This document shows positions 48,088 to 64,000 of a stretch of 64,000 nucleotides of DNA, in pieces (positions within the stretch are counted from its first letter, which is position 1; each line of letters opens with the position of its first letter). The translations under genes and the position numbers were made by a program. The notes beneath the pieces were generated by a model that searched no databases, had not been told where the DNA came from, and saw nothing but the letters and a program-made list of their open reading frames with translations. The stretch is from Pseudomonas sp. FEN. GTDB lineage: Bacteria; Pseudomonadota; Gammaproteobacteria; Pseudomonadales; Pseudomonadaceae. The DNA is taken from NCBI RefSeq assembly GCF_904067045.1, contig NZ_CAJFDC010000001.1, positions 434,001 to 498,000 on the forward strand, read 5' to 3'.

Positions 48088-49091
48088 CTACTGGAACAGC
48101 GCCTCGCTGGACAGCCCGTTCTTCTCGAGGATCTCACGCAGGCGCTTGAGCCCCTCGACCTGGATCTGCCGGACGCGCTCACGGGTCAAGCCGATCTCCA
48201 GCCCGACATCCTCCAGGGTGCTGCTCTCATGCCCGCGCAGACCAAAACGTCGTACTACACCTCACGCTGCTTGTCGGTCAATTCCGATAGCCACTGGTCG
48301 ATGCTCTGGGACAGGTCGTCGTCCTGAAGCAACTCGCAGGGATCGGTAGGCCGATCATCGGTGAGGGTATCGAGCAACGTCTTGTCGGAGTCCGGTCCCA
48401 GCGATACATCCACCGAAGACACCCGCTCATTCAGGCCGAGCATGCGCTTGACCTCACCCACCGGTTTCTCCAACAGGTTGGCGATTTCTTCCGGGGACGG
48501 CTCATGATCGAGCTTCTGGGTCAGCTCCCGGGCCGCCCGCAGGTAGACGTTCAATTCCTTGACCACATGAATCGGCAGGCGAATGGTCCGGGTCTGGTTC
48601 ATGATCGCCCGTTCAATCGTCTGGCGGATCCACCAGGTAGCATAGGTTGAGAAGCGAAAGCCGCGTTCCGGATCGAATTTCTCGACGGCCCGGATCAAGC
48701 CGAGGTTGCCCTCTTCGATCAGGTCCAACAAGGAAAGACCGCGATTGACGTAGCGTCGGGCGATTTTCACCACCAGCCGCAGGTTGCTTTCGATCATGCG
48801 CTTGCGGCCCGCGGGATCGCCACTTTGCGACAAGCGCGCAAAATGAACTTCTTCTTCCGGGGACAACAAGGGGGAAAAACCGATTTCATTGAGATACAAC
48901 TGGGTCGCATCCAGCGCCCGTGTGTAGTCAATGTACTTATGCTGCTTAAGCGAAGCAGCACTTTTGGCCTTGGCACGAACTGGGGTTGGAGAACTGTCGT
49001 CCTCCGGCATCATGTCCATGACGATGTCGGAGTCCATAAGGAGCACCTCATCATCGATGTCAAACCCCGGGGCTTCTTTACTGAGAGCCAT
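48088..49091 (-). pseudogene. rpoS: Stationary-phase sigma factor RpoS, frameshifted near the 3' end
   Basis: The frame from ATG 49091 gives a clean sigma-S N-terminal part (residues 1-278: region 1.2, region 2 with [16 protein letters not shown] and [13 protein letters not shown], region 3). After TDKQREV it hits TAG at 48255-48257. Restoring one base between 48257 and 48258 (GTG-GTA-GTA in place of GTG-TAG) resumes [19 protein letters not shown] and runs to the natural stop at 48088, giving exactly 334 aa, the normal length. The deletion removes most of region 4, including the helix-turn-helix that reads the -35 element, so the product should be inactive. A real mutation or a sequencing error are both possible. 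Confidence 0.93.
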
Positions 49092-49198
49092 TGTTATAGT
49101 CCTTTGGTGAGTTCGACCTCAAGCTCAAGCGACGCCTTTATCCTTGGCAACGCTGGAACCTGTTCCCGCTACATCAGGAGAACAGGCTGGAAAACGGA

Positions 49199-50080
49199 TC
49201 AACGACGCGGCAGGAATTGCAGTGGGTCTACGGGTTTCCCCTGGCGGCGAATCTCAAAATGCAGTTTCACCCGGTCTGTACCAGTTGATCCCATTTCGGC
49301 AATTGTCTGTCCGACCTTGACCTGCTGCCCCTCCCGAACCAACAGCCTACGGTTGTGACCGTAAGCACTGACGTAGGTATCGCTGTGTTTGATGATGACC
49401 AGTTCACCGTAGCCCCGCAACCCACTCCCGGCGTAAACAACTGACCCATCAGACGCAGCTAAAACAGGCTGTCCCAAATCCCCGGCGATATCAATACCTT
49501 TATTCAAACTACCGTTTGAAGAGAATTTTCCAATCAAAATACCATTCGAAGGCCACGCCCAGCCCTTGGGCGCGGGACCCGCCGGCGGGCTCGGCGTCGC
49601 CGCTGGAGGCGCCTGGGTCGCGGGTTGCGCGGCGGTTGCGGGAGTGGATGCGGAGTTGGCCGGGTGCCGGGTGATGGTGAACTTGCCCGACGGCGAAGCC
49701 GTTGACGCTGCCGAGGCTGTCGAGGCGACGGCCGTCGGCGTTGAATTTGAACGGCTGTCGAAACGAATCGCCTGACCGACGTGAATCGTGTACGGCTCGG
49801 GGATATTGTTGCGCGCGGCCAGGGCTTTCCAGTCCCAGCCGTAGCGAAAGGCGATCGAGAACAAGGTATCGCCTTTCGCGACCACGTGCTGGCCGGTGGT
49901 GGTCATCGGCTTCTGCGGCGTGGCACTGGCGGTTGCATTGTTACCGTTACGATCGACGACGCGCACGCCGCCCTTTGGAGCACTGGAGCAACCAGCCAGT
50001 AAAGCACTGAGGGCAAGGCCGATCATCAGGCACTGAACGCTTGCTTTACCCATACGCTGCCGAATGACTGTGAGACTCAC
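49199..50080 (-). CDS. nlpD: NlpD-type amidase-activator lipoprotein (degenerate LytM)
   Basis: The protein is 293 aa from GTG 50080 (GGGAG upstream). Lipobox LLAGC; LysM domain (QHVVAKGDTLFSIAFRYGWDWKALAARN); Ala/Pro/Thr linker; C-terminal LytM/M23 domain. The first metal ligand motif HxGxD is NKGID here and the last HxH is KLHFEI, so the peptidase site is degenerate, as in NlpD proteins that activate AmiC-type amidases at division. The rpoS promoter normally lies inside nlpD. It precedes rpoS as in other gammaproteobacteria. Confidence 0.92.
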   Translation of the reverse strand: MSLTVIRQRMGKASVQCLMIGLALSALLAGCSSAPKGGVRVVDRNGNNATASATPQKPMTTTGQHVVAKGDTLFSIAFRYGWDWKALAARNNIPEPYTIHVGQAIRFDSRSNSTPTAVASTASAASTASPSGKFTITRHPANSASTPATAAQPATQAPPAATPSPPAGPAPKGWAWPSNGILIGKFSSNGSLNKGIDIAGDLGQPVLAASDGSVVYAGSGLRGYGELVIIKHSDTYVSAYGHNRRLLVREGQQVKVGQTIAEMGSTGTDRVKLHFEIRRQGKPVDPLQFLPRR

Positions 50081-50305
50081 CCGCCGCTCCCTTTGTGGTG
50101 GCTGAAATATAGAGTGCCTGTGCAGGCGATAATATGGCGTAAGTATAACTGGCTGTTGGAATTTCACGGACAACAAAGCCGAATCGGCTGACCCCGTGTA
50201 GCGGGCATCAGGAAAAACCCGAGGCATTTTAAACATTCGCGTCCCATCAGGTCCCGCCCTAAGACCCACGACCTTAAACAGAATTCATTGCCGTTCAACA
50301 AATGT

Positions 50306-51719
<1,414 letters not shown>

Positions 51720-51732
<13 letters not shown>

Positions 51733-52778
51733 GAGCTGTCCGTCTGCCCTGCCGGCACCAGATCGACGAGTTCGCGCACCAAAGCAGTGGCGAAGCATCC
51801 GGCCGGAAGGACGAATTCCAGTTGCAGAATGTCCAGCGAGGGATAATGCCACGACAGCCGGCCAATGGGCAGCCGCAGGATGCGACGTTCGTGTTCCATT
51901 GCGGCCTTGACCAGCCATTGACAGAGTTCGGTCTCGCGCTCGGCCACCGCCTGTTCCAGCGCAAAGGTCATGCCCGACGCGGGGGACGGGCCCTCGCCCC
52001 ACTGCGGACCGGTGGGGTGCAGGTCGAGAATGGCCAGGCGCGGGTCATCGCACTCGGCTTCACCGGCCGGGAAGAAACTGCGACTGTCGGTGAACGCCAG
52101 CAGGTCGCCGACCTGGGCACGGTTCCAGCTGCCGTCGGCGACACGCGCCGCCAGCACCTGGTTGAACAGGTAGCTACGGGCCGTGGACAGCAGCCGCGAA
52201 CGGACATTGCGTTGTTCGGGCAAAGCCTGGCGGGCCGCGTAGGCACGGGCCTCACCGAGGTTGCCGCCGAGGTGGCCGAAACGCTGGGCACCGAAATAGT
52301 TGGGAATACCTTGCTCGGCGATCCGCTCGAGGCGTTGCTGCAAAGCGTCCTTGTCCGCGTTCAATTGGGTCAGGCGCAAGGTGAAGCCGTTGGCGGCATG
52401 GGCACCGCGTTGCAGCTTGCGCTTGTGCCGGGCGGTCTTGAGGATCAGCAGGCTGTCGTTCTGCGCCGCCGACAGGTCCGGGTCGGCCTTGCCCGGCAGT
52501 TGCACGCTGAACCATTGGCGAGTGAGGGCCTGGCGGTCCTTGAGGCCAGCATAACTGACCGTGCGCAACGGCACGCCGGCGGCCTTGGCGATACGCCGGG
52601 CAGCCTCCTCGGTGTTCAGGCCGCGTTTCTCCACCCACAGCCACAGGTGCTCGCCTTCCCCCGTCAGAGGGATATCGAGGACCTCATCAACCTGGAAGTC
52701 TTCGGCCGTGGCCTTGAGCACCGCGCTACCCAGGACATCGCCGTAGGCACGTGGGCCCAGCAGTTCCAGTTCGGTCAT
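51720..52778 (-). CDS. truD: tRNA pseudouridine(13) synthase TruD
   Basis: The protein is 352 aa. The catalytic Asp is in [14 protein letters not shown], with further TruD motifs [12 protein letters not shown] and an insertion domain near residues 170-300. It modifies U13 in tRNA-Glu. ATG 52778 overlaps the ispF stop by four bases. Confidence 0.96.
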
Positions 52779-53248
52779 GCGCGCAGCAACAAAGCGACGC
52801 AATGCACCGCGATGCCTTCTTCACGGCCGGTAAAGCCGAGCTTTTCAGTAGTAGTGGCTTTGACGTTCACTTGATCCAACTCGACTTCAAGATCCGCGGC
52901 AATCAGCGCGCGCATCGATTCAATATGCGGCGCCATTTTCGGCGCCTGGGCAACGATGGTGCTATCGACGTTGCCGACTTTCCAGCCCCGGGCCTTGATC
53001 AGCGACACCACGTGACGCAGCAGCACACGGCTGTCGGCGCCCTTGTAGGTCGGATCGGTATCCGGGAAATGCTTGCCGATGTCGCCCAGGGCAGCCGCCC
53101 CCAGCAGCGCATCGCTCAAGGCATGCAGCAGCACGTCGCCGTCGGAATGGGCCAGCAGCCCGTGGTGGTGCGCAATCCGCACGCCACCCAGGGTGATGAA
53201 GTCGCCTGCGGCGAAACGGTGCACATCATAGCCGTGGCCAATACGCAT
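52775..53248 (-). CDS. ispF: 2-C-methyl-D-erythritol 2,4-cyclodiphosphate synthase IspF
   Basis: This 157-aa trimeric zinc enzyme makes MEcPP in the MEP isoprenoid pathway. Zinc ligands are in GHGYDVHRF (Asp8, His10) and the second in [14 protein letters not shown]. The pathway partner ispD lies about 3.4 kb away on the same strand. A hairpin with a T7 run ends right at its ATG. Confidence 0.97.
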   Translation of the reverse strand: MRIGHGYDVHRFAAGDFITLGGVRIAHHHGLLAHSDGDVLLHALSDALLGAAALGDIGKHFPDTDPTYKGADSRVLLRHVVSLIKARGWKVGNVDSTIVAQAPKMAPHIESMRALIAADLEVELDQVNVKATTTEKLGFTGREEGIAVHCVALLLRA

Positions 53249-53279
53249 AAAAAAACGCCCCGATGTAAGTCAGGGCGTG
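53247..53279 (-). terminator. Terminator-like hairpin touching the ispF start
   Basis: ACGCCC/GGGCGT pair around an 11-13-base loop, then T7 on the minus strand runs straight into the ispF ATG (53248). It would stop read-through from fghA, or act as a leader structure over the GGGGCG that may serve as the ispF ribosome site. Confidence 0.6.
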
Positions 53280-53346
53280 ATTCTACCTATTTTGTTCAAC
53301 ATTAGGTTCTAGTACGAGAATTAGCCAGGCGAAGCTCAGGCAAGGC

Positions 53347-53404
53347 AAAAATAGGCGAGGAAGCGCGGTTGACTGTAGTCAATGAGCATTCCGAGCCTAT
53401 TTTC
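53347..53404. repeat. Long imperfect palindrome
   Basis: AAAATAGGCGAGGAA is matched by TTCCGAGCCTATTTT around a centre with the palindrome TTGACTGTAGTCAA. A single hairpin of about 58 bases could form. It resembles a dispersed Pseudomonas intergenic repeat rather than the REP families elsewhere here. Nothing coding lies in 53280-53430. Confidence 0.55.
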
Positions 53405-53430
53405 AACGCGGCAGGAGCGAGTACGGGCAA

Positions 53431-54288
53431 TTATCGTGCGGAACCTGGGCTAAGAGCTGCGCTGTGATGTCGCAGGTGATCGTCAATGAAACTGGCGATG
53501 AAGAAATAGCTATGGTCGTAGCCCGGCTGCAAGCGCAATGTCAGCGGATGTTGCGCCAGCTTCGCCGCCTGCTGCAGCGCCTCGGGCTTGAGCTGGTTGG
53601 CCAGGAAATCGTCACGATCGCCCTGATCCACCAGGATCGGCAGCTTCTCGGTCGCCTCGGCAATCAGCGCGCAGGCATCCCACTCACGCCAGCGCGAGCG
53701 TTCTTCGCCCAGATAATGGGAAAAGGCCTTCTGCCCCCAGGGACAATCCATCGGGTTGCTGATCGGCGCGAAGGCCGACAGCGACTGATAGCGTCCTGGG
53801 TTGCGCAAGGCACACACCAGCGCGCCGTGCCCGCCCATGGAATGACCGCTGATACCACGCTTGTCCGAAGCCGGGAAATGCGCCTCGACCAGTGCCGGCA
53901 GCTCATGCACCACATAGTCGTGCATCCGGTAATGCTGGGCCCAGGGTTGCTGGGTGGCATTGAGATAGAAACCGGCGCCCAGGCCGAAGTCCCAGGCCTT
54001 GTCCGGGGCCCCCGGCACATCGGCGCCACGCGGGCTGGTGTCCGGCGCGACGATGATCAACCCCAGCTCGGCCGCCAGGCGCTGGGCGCCGGCCTTGTGC
54101 ATGAAGTTCTCGTCGGTGCAGGTCAGGCCGGACAGCCAGTACAACACTGGCAGCTTGCCGCCCTGCTCGGCCTGCGGCGGCAGATAGACGGCGAACACCA
54201 TGTCGCAGCCGAGGACTTCGGAATGATGCTTGTAGCGTTTGTGCCAGCCGCCGAAGCTTTTCTGACAGGACAGGTTTTCCAGGCTCAT
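53431..54288 (-). CDS. fghA: S-formylglutathione hydrolase
   Basis: This 285-aa esterase-D-type enzyme completes glutathione-dependent formaldehyde oxidation by releasing formate. The nucleophile elbow is [10 protein letters not shown], the oxyanion region [12 protein letters not shown], and the final His is in GYDHSYFF. It lies eight bases downstream of the frmA stop, in one operon. Confidence 0.96.
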   Translation of the reverse strand: MSLENLSCQKSFGGWHKRYKHHSEVLGCDMVFAVYLPPQAEQGGKLPVLYWLSGLTCTDENFMHKAGAQRLAAELGLIIVAPDTSPRGADVPGAPDKAWDFGLGAGFYLNATQQPWAQHYRMHDYVVHELPALVEAHFPASDKRGISGHSMGGHGALVCALRNPGRYQSLSAFAPISNPMDCPWGQKAFSHYLGEERSRWREWDACALIAEATEKLPILVDQGDRDDFLANQLKPEALQQAAKLAQHPLTLRLQPGYDHSYFFIASFIDDHLRHHSAALSPGSAR

Positions 54289-54296
54289 GACCGACC

Positions 54297-55517
<1,221 letters not shown>

Positions 55518-56414
55518 ATGAATGACAACCGCTGGGAGGGCATCGACGAGTTCGTCGCCGTGGCCGAATGCAGCCAATTCACCGCGGCAGCCGAGCGCCT
55601 GGGGGTGTCCTCTTCCCACATCAGCCGGCAGATCGCCCGGCTGGAGGAACGCCTGCAAACCCGTCTGCTCTATCGCAGCACCCGGCGCGTGACCCTGACC
55701 GAGGCCGGTCAGACCTTTCTGCAACATTGCCAGCGCCTGCAGGATGGCCGCGAAGAAGCCCTGCGCGCGGTGGGCGACCTGACCAGCGAACCCAAGGGCA
55801 TGTTGCGCATGACCTGCGCCGTGGCCTATGGCGAACGCTTTATCGTGCCGCTGGTGACCCGTTTCATGGGGCTGTATCCGCAGTTGCGGGTGGATATCGA
55901 GTTGAGCAATCGCACCCTGGACCTGGTGCATGAAGGGCTGGACCTGGCGATCCGCCTGGGCCGCTTGCAGGATTCACGACTGGTGGCGACCCGGCTGGCC
56001 CCACGGCGGATGTATCTGTGCGCGTCGCCGTCCTACCTGGCGCGCTATGGGCGCCCGCATAGCTTGTCGGAATTGAGCCGGCATAACTGCCTGATCGGCA
56101 GCTCGGATATCTGGCAACTGGAGCAGAACGGGCGGGAGTTTTCCCAGCGAGTACAAGGCAATTGGCGCTGCAACAGTGGGCAGGCGGTGTTGGACGCGGC
56201 GTTGCAGGGGGTCGGGTTGTGTCAGTTGCCGGACTATTACGTGCTTGAGCACTTGCACAACGGCACGTTGATTTCCTTGCTTGAAGCCCATCAGCCACCG
56301 AATACGGCGGTGTGGGCGCTGTATCCGCAACAGCGGCACCTGTCGCCGAAAGTGCGCAAGCTGGTGGATTATCTCAAGGAGGGGTTGGCCAAGCGGCCCG
56401 AGTACAGCGTTTGA
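55518..56414 (+). CDS. LysR-type regulator of the frmA-fghA operon
   Basis: The protein is 298 aa. The N-terminal winged HTH (FVAVAECSQFTAAAERLGVSSSHISRQIARLEERL) is followed by a substrate-binding domain. By position it equals P. aeruginosa GfnR (PA3630), which activates glutathione-dependent formaldehyde genes. ATG 55518 chosen; residues before it lack HTH context. Confidence 0.88.
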   Translation: MNDNRWEGIDEFVAVAECSQFTAAAERLGVSSSHISRQIARLEERLQTRLLYRSTRRVTLTEAGQTFLQHCQRLQDGREEALRAVGDLTSEPKGMLRMTCAVAYGERFIVPLVTRFMGLYPQLRVDIELSNRTLDLVHEGLDLAIRLGRLQDSRLVATRLAPRRMYLCASPSYLARYGRPHSLSELSRHNCLIGSSDIWQLEQNGREFSQRVQGNWRCNSGQAVLDAALQGVGLCQLPDYYVLEHLHNGTLISLLEAHQPPNTAVWALYPQQRHLSPKVRKLVDYLKEGLAKRPEYSV

Positions 56415-56467
56415 TGGTCGCCTTGCTGGCGATGGTGTCCGTTTGAGCGGCGCCAGTCTCAAGGGAC

Positions 56468-56550
56468 TATTCGTGGGCAAGCCCGGCTCCTACAAGTTTG
56501 TGTCGTACACAAAACAGGTGTACGGCGCCGAACGGTAGGAGCCGGGCTTG
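56468..56550. repeat. REP-type palindrome
   Basis: ACTATTCGTGGGCAAGCCCG then GCTCCTAC is answered by GTAGGAGCCGGGCTTG. Convergent gap between the LysR gene and ispD (56415-56607), which has no gene. Confidence 0.7.
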
Positions 56551-56607
56551 TCGGATCGCCGCAGCGCCGTGAAGACGCCGGTGCTAACGACACAAGACTT
56601 GAGGCTC

Positions 56608-57318
56608 TCAGTGACGGTTGGCCCAACGCAGGCGCAACCACTCCAGGTCCTCGGGACGGGTGATCTTGATATTGTCCGAACGCCCTTCGATCAGGCGCGG
56701 CGCCTGGCCTGCCCATTCCATCGCCGAGGCTTCATCGGTGATGATCGCATCGGCCACCAGGCTGTCGGCCAGTGCCCGGTGCAAGGCCCCCAGGCGGAAC
56801 ATCTGCGGCGTATAGGCCTGCCAGATCAAGCTACGGTCGATGGTTTCCAGCACCCGCCCGTGCTGGTCCACGCGCTTGAGCGTGTCCCGGGCCGGCACGG
56901 CCAGCAGGCCGCCCACCGGGTCATTGGCCAACTCCGCGAGCAAGCTGTCGAGGTCGTGACGCGACAGATTCGGCCGCGCCGCATCGTGGACCAGCACCCA
57001 ATCATCCTCCGCCGCCCCCAGGGTATGCAGGTGCAGCAAGGCATTGAGTACCGAGTCGGCCCGCTCGCCACCGCCGTCGACCCGCTGGATACGCGGGTCC
57101 GCGGCGCAGGCCAGGCCCGGCCAGTAGGGATCGTGCGGCGCCAGGGCAACCACCAGGCCCTTCAAGCCCGGATGATCGAGGAAACAGCCAAGGCTGTGTT
57201 CAAGAATTGTGCGCCCGCCCAGTAACAGATACTGCTTGGGACGGTCCGCGGCCATGCGAGCACCGACGCCCGCGGCAGGAATCACGGCCCAGAAGGCCGG
57301 TAGAGAGAAGTCAGTCAT
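56608..57318 (-). CDS. ispD: 2-C-methyl-D-erythritol 4-phosphate cytidylyltransferase IspD
   Basis: This 236-aa enzyme makes CDP-ME in the MEP isoprenoid pathway. The nucleotide-binding start is AVIPAAGVGARM, with LVHDAARPN and the final KITRPEDLEW. It overlaps ftsB by four bases, as in most gammaproteobacteria. Confidence 0.97.
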   Translation of the reverse strand: MTDFSLPAFWAVIPAAGVGARMAADRPKQYLLLGGRTILEHSLGCFLDHPGLKGLVVALAPHDPYWPGLACAADPRIQRVDGGGERADSVLNALLHLHTLGAAEDDWVLVHDAARPNLSRHDLDSLLAELANDPVGGLLAVPARDTLKRVDQHGRVLETIDRSLIWQAYTPQMFRLGALHRALADSLVADAIITDEASAMEWAGQAPRLIEGRSDNIKITRPEDLEWLRLRWANRH

Positions 57319-57593
57319 TGCGCCAGCTGATAAAGGGTTTCACCGTCCTTGACCATGCCCAGCTCATGGCGAGCGCGTTCTTCAACGGTCTCCATGCCTT
57401 TCTTCAGTTCAAGAACTTCCGCGTCGAGCACGCGATTACGTTCCAGCAGACGCTCGTTTTCGGCGTGCTGGTCGGCAATCTGCTGTGTCAGGTCGGCCAC
57501 CTGCGCCAGGCTCCCATTGCCCACCCAAAGGCGATACTGCAGGCCAGCCAGCAGCAAGAGCAGAACGAGGAACAACCAATAGGGACTGCGCAT
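57315..57593 (-). CDS. ftsB: Cell-division protein FtsB
   Basis: This 92-aa bitopic protein of the FtsQLB complex has one membrane segment (residues about 3-20) and a leucine-zipper-like coiled coil (about 28-70), ending in the conserved ERARHELGMVKDGE. It is essential for septal wall synthesis. It overlaps ispD and lies downstream of eno. Confidence 0.96.
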   Translation of the reverse strand: MRSPYWLFLVLLLLLAGLQYRLWVGNGSLAQVADLTQQIADQHAENERLLERNRVLDAEVLELKKGMETVEERARHELGMVKDGETLYQLAQ

Positions 57594-57764
57594 CGAATTT
57601 CAGTTATCCAGTGGAAAAGACAGCCTTGCCAACCATTTCGAACCGACTGATAGCACGAAGCCTGGAAGAACCAGGCTTGTGCTATCAAAGCATCAGATTA
57701 GTGCTAAAAAACTCGCCATAGCGACTTTTCCGACACAATCCAGTGTCTTTTTACCATCTACGGC

Positions 57765-59176
<1,412 letters not shown>

Positions 59177-59243
59177 AGAGCCATTCGGCCGGCAGGCCAG
59201 AGCGATAGATAAAACGTGCGGTACTTTACCGGAGATTTGAGGA

Positions 59244-62012
<2,769 letters not shown>

Positions 62013-63365
62013 TCAGCTCAAACCTTGATCGCTCGAAGGTGGCTGCCAATGTAAATGCCAGTCCCCCAACGCCCCGCCATCCAGGCCTGGCAGGTTCGCC
62101 ACGGCAAGCAATTCCTCGCCCCGATAGAGCAGCGGCAATCGGCCGCGGACAAACCAGGGCACGCCACTTTCGTTAAGCAGGCGCTTCAGATCGCGGTGTC
62201 CGCGGTCCGGCAGGTTCAGCACTTCGCCGCCCTGGCGATAGCGGACCTGCAAAGGACCGGGCGGCGCGTCACCGACCACCAGCAGTTCGCCGTTATCCGG
62301 CAGTTCCAGCGGACGGTTCGGACAGTTCCAGTCGATATTCGCCAATGGCTGGCGTAACCAGGAACCGCTCAACCACCACAGATGCTCGTCGGCACGGTGC
62401 AATTCGCCCTCCGCCAGGCGCCACTTGGGGCGGGCGTCATGGGCGGCATCGCGCAGATCGTCCCAACCGGCCCAGTGATCGCTGTCCGGCAGCCGGGTCA
62501 GGGGCGCCAGCCAATGCCGCAGGGCGTTGCGCTGGCGCGCCGGGGACAGGTCGATCAAGGCGTCGAGGGCCAGCGAGGGCATGCCCAGCCAGACGTGCCG
62601 GGAATGCGCCAAGGCATCGTCGAGGTCGACTTCGGCCAGTTCGTCGAGCAGCTCCTGGGCCTCGCGCAGGTGCGCGGCGCTCCGCACCATGCTGCTCACC
62701 GCCTGCGGCCAGCGCTCGGTCACCTCGGGAAAAATCCGCCGGCGCAGGAAGTTGCGCGAGAACTGTTGGTCACTGTTGGACGGATCCTCGATCCAACTCA
62801 GGCCGTGTTCCTGGGCATAGCGCTCGAGTTCGGCCCGGGAAACCTCCAGCAACGGCCGCACCAGATAGCCACCACCGACCTCGCGCTGCCCCGGCATGGC
62901 CGCCAGGCCACGCACCCCGGCACCGCGCAGCAGGCGAAAGAGCAGGGTTTCGGCCTGGTCTTCGCGATGCTGGGCGGTCAGCAGCACGTCGTGCAACTGA
63001 GTGACACCGGCAAAGGCCAGGTAGCGCGCGTCGCGGGCGGCACGCTCAAGGCTGGCCCCGAGCTGGACACTGACCCGGATCACCTGCAACGGCACCCCCA
63101 GCCCGTCACAAACCGCCTGGCAATGGGCCGGCCAGCCGTCGGCGACCGCCTGCAGTCCATGGTGGACGTGCAAGGCGGCAAGCCTGGGCAGGGGCCGGGT
63201 TTTCGCCAGGGTGGCGAGCAGATGCAGCAGGACCGTGGAGTCCAGGCCGCCGGAGAAGCCGATCCGCCAGGTCTGGGCATTGCGCCAGGGCGAAAGGGCT
63301 TCGAGCAACCGGCAAGGCAGATCGATATCAGGCTGACGCATGGGTTGCCCCCCGCGCTGGCTCAT
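62013..63365 (-). CDS. tilS: tRNA(Ile)-lysidine synthase TilS
   Basis: The protein is 450 aa from ATG 63365, or 442 from ATG 63341, which has a G6 run as a better ribosome site. The PP-loop SGGLDSTVLLHLL is near residue 38; HHGLQ and HREDQAETLLFRLLRG are further N-type ATPase motifs. It adds lysine to C34 of the tRNA-Ile that reads AUA. The C-terminal domains are complete. accA is the upstream neighbour. Confidence 0.95.
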   Translation of the reverse strand: MSQRGGQPMRQPDIDLPCRLLEALSPWRNAQTWRIGFSGGLDSTVLLHLLATLAKTRPLPRLAALHVHHGLQAVADGWPAHCQAVCDGLGVPLQVIRVSVQLGASLERAARDARYLAFAGVTQLHDVLLTAQHREDQAETLLFRLLRGAGVRGLAAMPGQREVGGGYLVRPLLEVSRAELERYAQEHGLSWIEDPSNSDQQFSRNFLRRRIFPEVTERWPQAVSSMVRSAAHLREAQELLDELAEVDLDDALAHSRHVWLGMPSLALDALIDLSPARQRNALRHWLAPLTRLPDSDHWAGWDDLRDAAHDARPKWRLAEGELHRADEHLWWLSGSWLRQPLANIDWNCPNRPLELPDNGELLVVGDAPPGPLQVRYRQGGEVLNLPDRGHRDLKRLLNESGVPWFVRGRLPLLYRGEELLAVANLPGLDGGALGDWHLHWQPPSSDQGLS

Positions 63366-63383
63366 GAACGATAACGCGCGCTA

Positions 63384-64000
63384 TCAGAGACCGTAGCTCA
63401 TCAGACGCTCGTAACGACGAGCCAGCAGCGCATCGTTGTCGAACTTCTTCAGCATAGCCAACTGCGCACTGAGCTCGGCACGGATCGACGCCGCCGCCGT
63501 GGCCGGATCGCGATGCGCGCCACCCAGAGGCTCGACAATCACCTTGTCGACAATGCCCAGGCCCTTGAGCCGCTCGGCGGTAATGCCCATGGCTTCGGCC
63601 GCGTCGGGGGCCTTCTCGGCGGTTTTCCACAGGATCGAGGCGCAGCCTTCCGGGGAAATCACCGCGTAGGTCGAATACTGCAGCATGTTCAACTGGTCGC
63701 ACACGCCAATGGCCAAGGCACCGCCGGAACCGCCCTCACCGATCACGGTGGCGATGATCGGCGTCTTCAACCGCGCCATCACCCGCAGGTTCCAGGCAAT
63801 CGCTTCGCTCTGGTTGCGTTCTTCGGCGTCGATGCCCGGGTAGGCGCCCGGCGTATCGATGAAGGTCAGGATCGGCATCTTGAAGCGCTCGGCCATTTCC
63901 ATCAGGCGGCAAGCCTTGCGATAGCCTTCCGGACGCGGCATGCCGAAGTTGCGACGGACCTTCTCGCGTACTTCACGGCCTTTCTGGTGGCCGATGACCA
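63384..64000 (-). CDS. accA: Acetyl-CoA carboxylase carboxyltransferase subunit alpha, partial
   Basis: The gene enters from the right edge; the visible part encodes about the last 205 residues. The carboxyltransferase motifs [17 protein letters not shown] (here [14 protein letters not shown]), [37 protein letters not shown] and [11 protein letters not shown] are intact. It is half of the enzyme that commits carbon to fatty acid synthesis. The 5' part lies outside the window. Confidence 0.97.
   Translation of the reverse strand, partial: VIGHQKGREVREKVRRNFGMPRPEGYRKACRLMEMAERFKMPILTFIDTPGAYPGIDAEERNQSEAIAWNLRVMARLKTPIIATVIGEGGSGGALAIGVCDQLNMLQYSTYAVISPEGCASILWKTAEKAPDAAEAMGITAERLKGLGIVDKVIVEPLGGAHRDPATAAASIRAELSAQLAMLKKFDNDALLARRYERLMSYGL

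Noticed and set aside
48077..48349. Plus-strand ORFs over the rpoS 3' end
   Set aside because: They are shadows of the two rpoS frames around the frameshift.

Overview
The window is a typical Pseudomonas chromosome segment, most likely from the P. fluorescens group. Supporting signs are the high GC content, the gene order nlpD-pcm-surE-truD-ispF and ispD-ftsB-eno-kdsA-pyrG-tilS-accA, colRS next to groESL, an rsmZ small RNA with a GacA-type upstream element, and many REP-type palindromes with the GAGCAAGCTC/GCTCCTACA core.

Left edge (1-1.2 kb): a self-cleaving S24/LexA-type phage repressor (PrtR-like) and, beyond its terminator, a leftward promoter carrying three copies of ATGCATNNATGCAT. This looks like the control end of a prophage or tailocin in the mutS-cinA interval. 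Next comes an AT-rich accessory island (1.35-4.44 kb): an unrecognised Ser/Thr-rich protein, a secreted protein whose Sec signal is followed by a double-glycine-leader-like motif, an outer-membrane beta-barrel, and a periplasmic C39 cysteine peptidase with an intact triad. I read the last three as one processing and secretion unit resembling the logic of Fap amyloid export. It is the best candidate for an undescribed system here.

4.5-8 kb: mutS, fdxA, and the sRNA gene rsmZ with its GacA box. 8.1-48 kb is a long housekeeping and envelope block: colRS, groESL with a sigma-32 promoter, fxsA, a HugZ-like protein, a Cys-less alkyltransferase-like protein, ampG, proS, dinB with a LexA box, two tandem initiator tRNA genes, mprF plus its alanyl-PG hydrolase-like partner, kup, rimO, an odd RsuA-like protein, rhlG, nhaA, pdxH, an OmpA lipoprotein, a serine hydrolase, an agarase-like protein, dinG, and a set of small envelope or SEC-C proteins. 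In P. aeruginosa rpoS directly follows rsmZ; here about 40 kb separates them.

48-64 kb: rpoS carries a one-base deletion that truncates sigma-S before its -35-recognition helix. It is followed upstream by nlpD, pcm, surE, truD, ispF, the glutathione-dependent formaldehyde pair fghA/frmA with a LysR regulator, then ispD, ftsB, eno, kdsA, pyrG, tilS and the 3' part of accA cut by the window edge. REP palindromes sit in most of the intergenic gaps.
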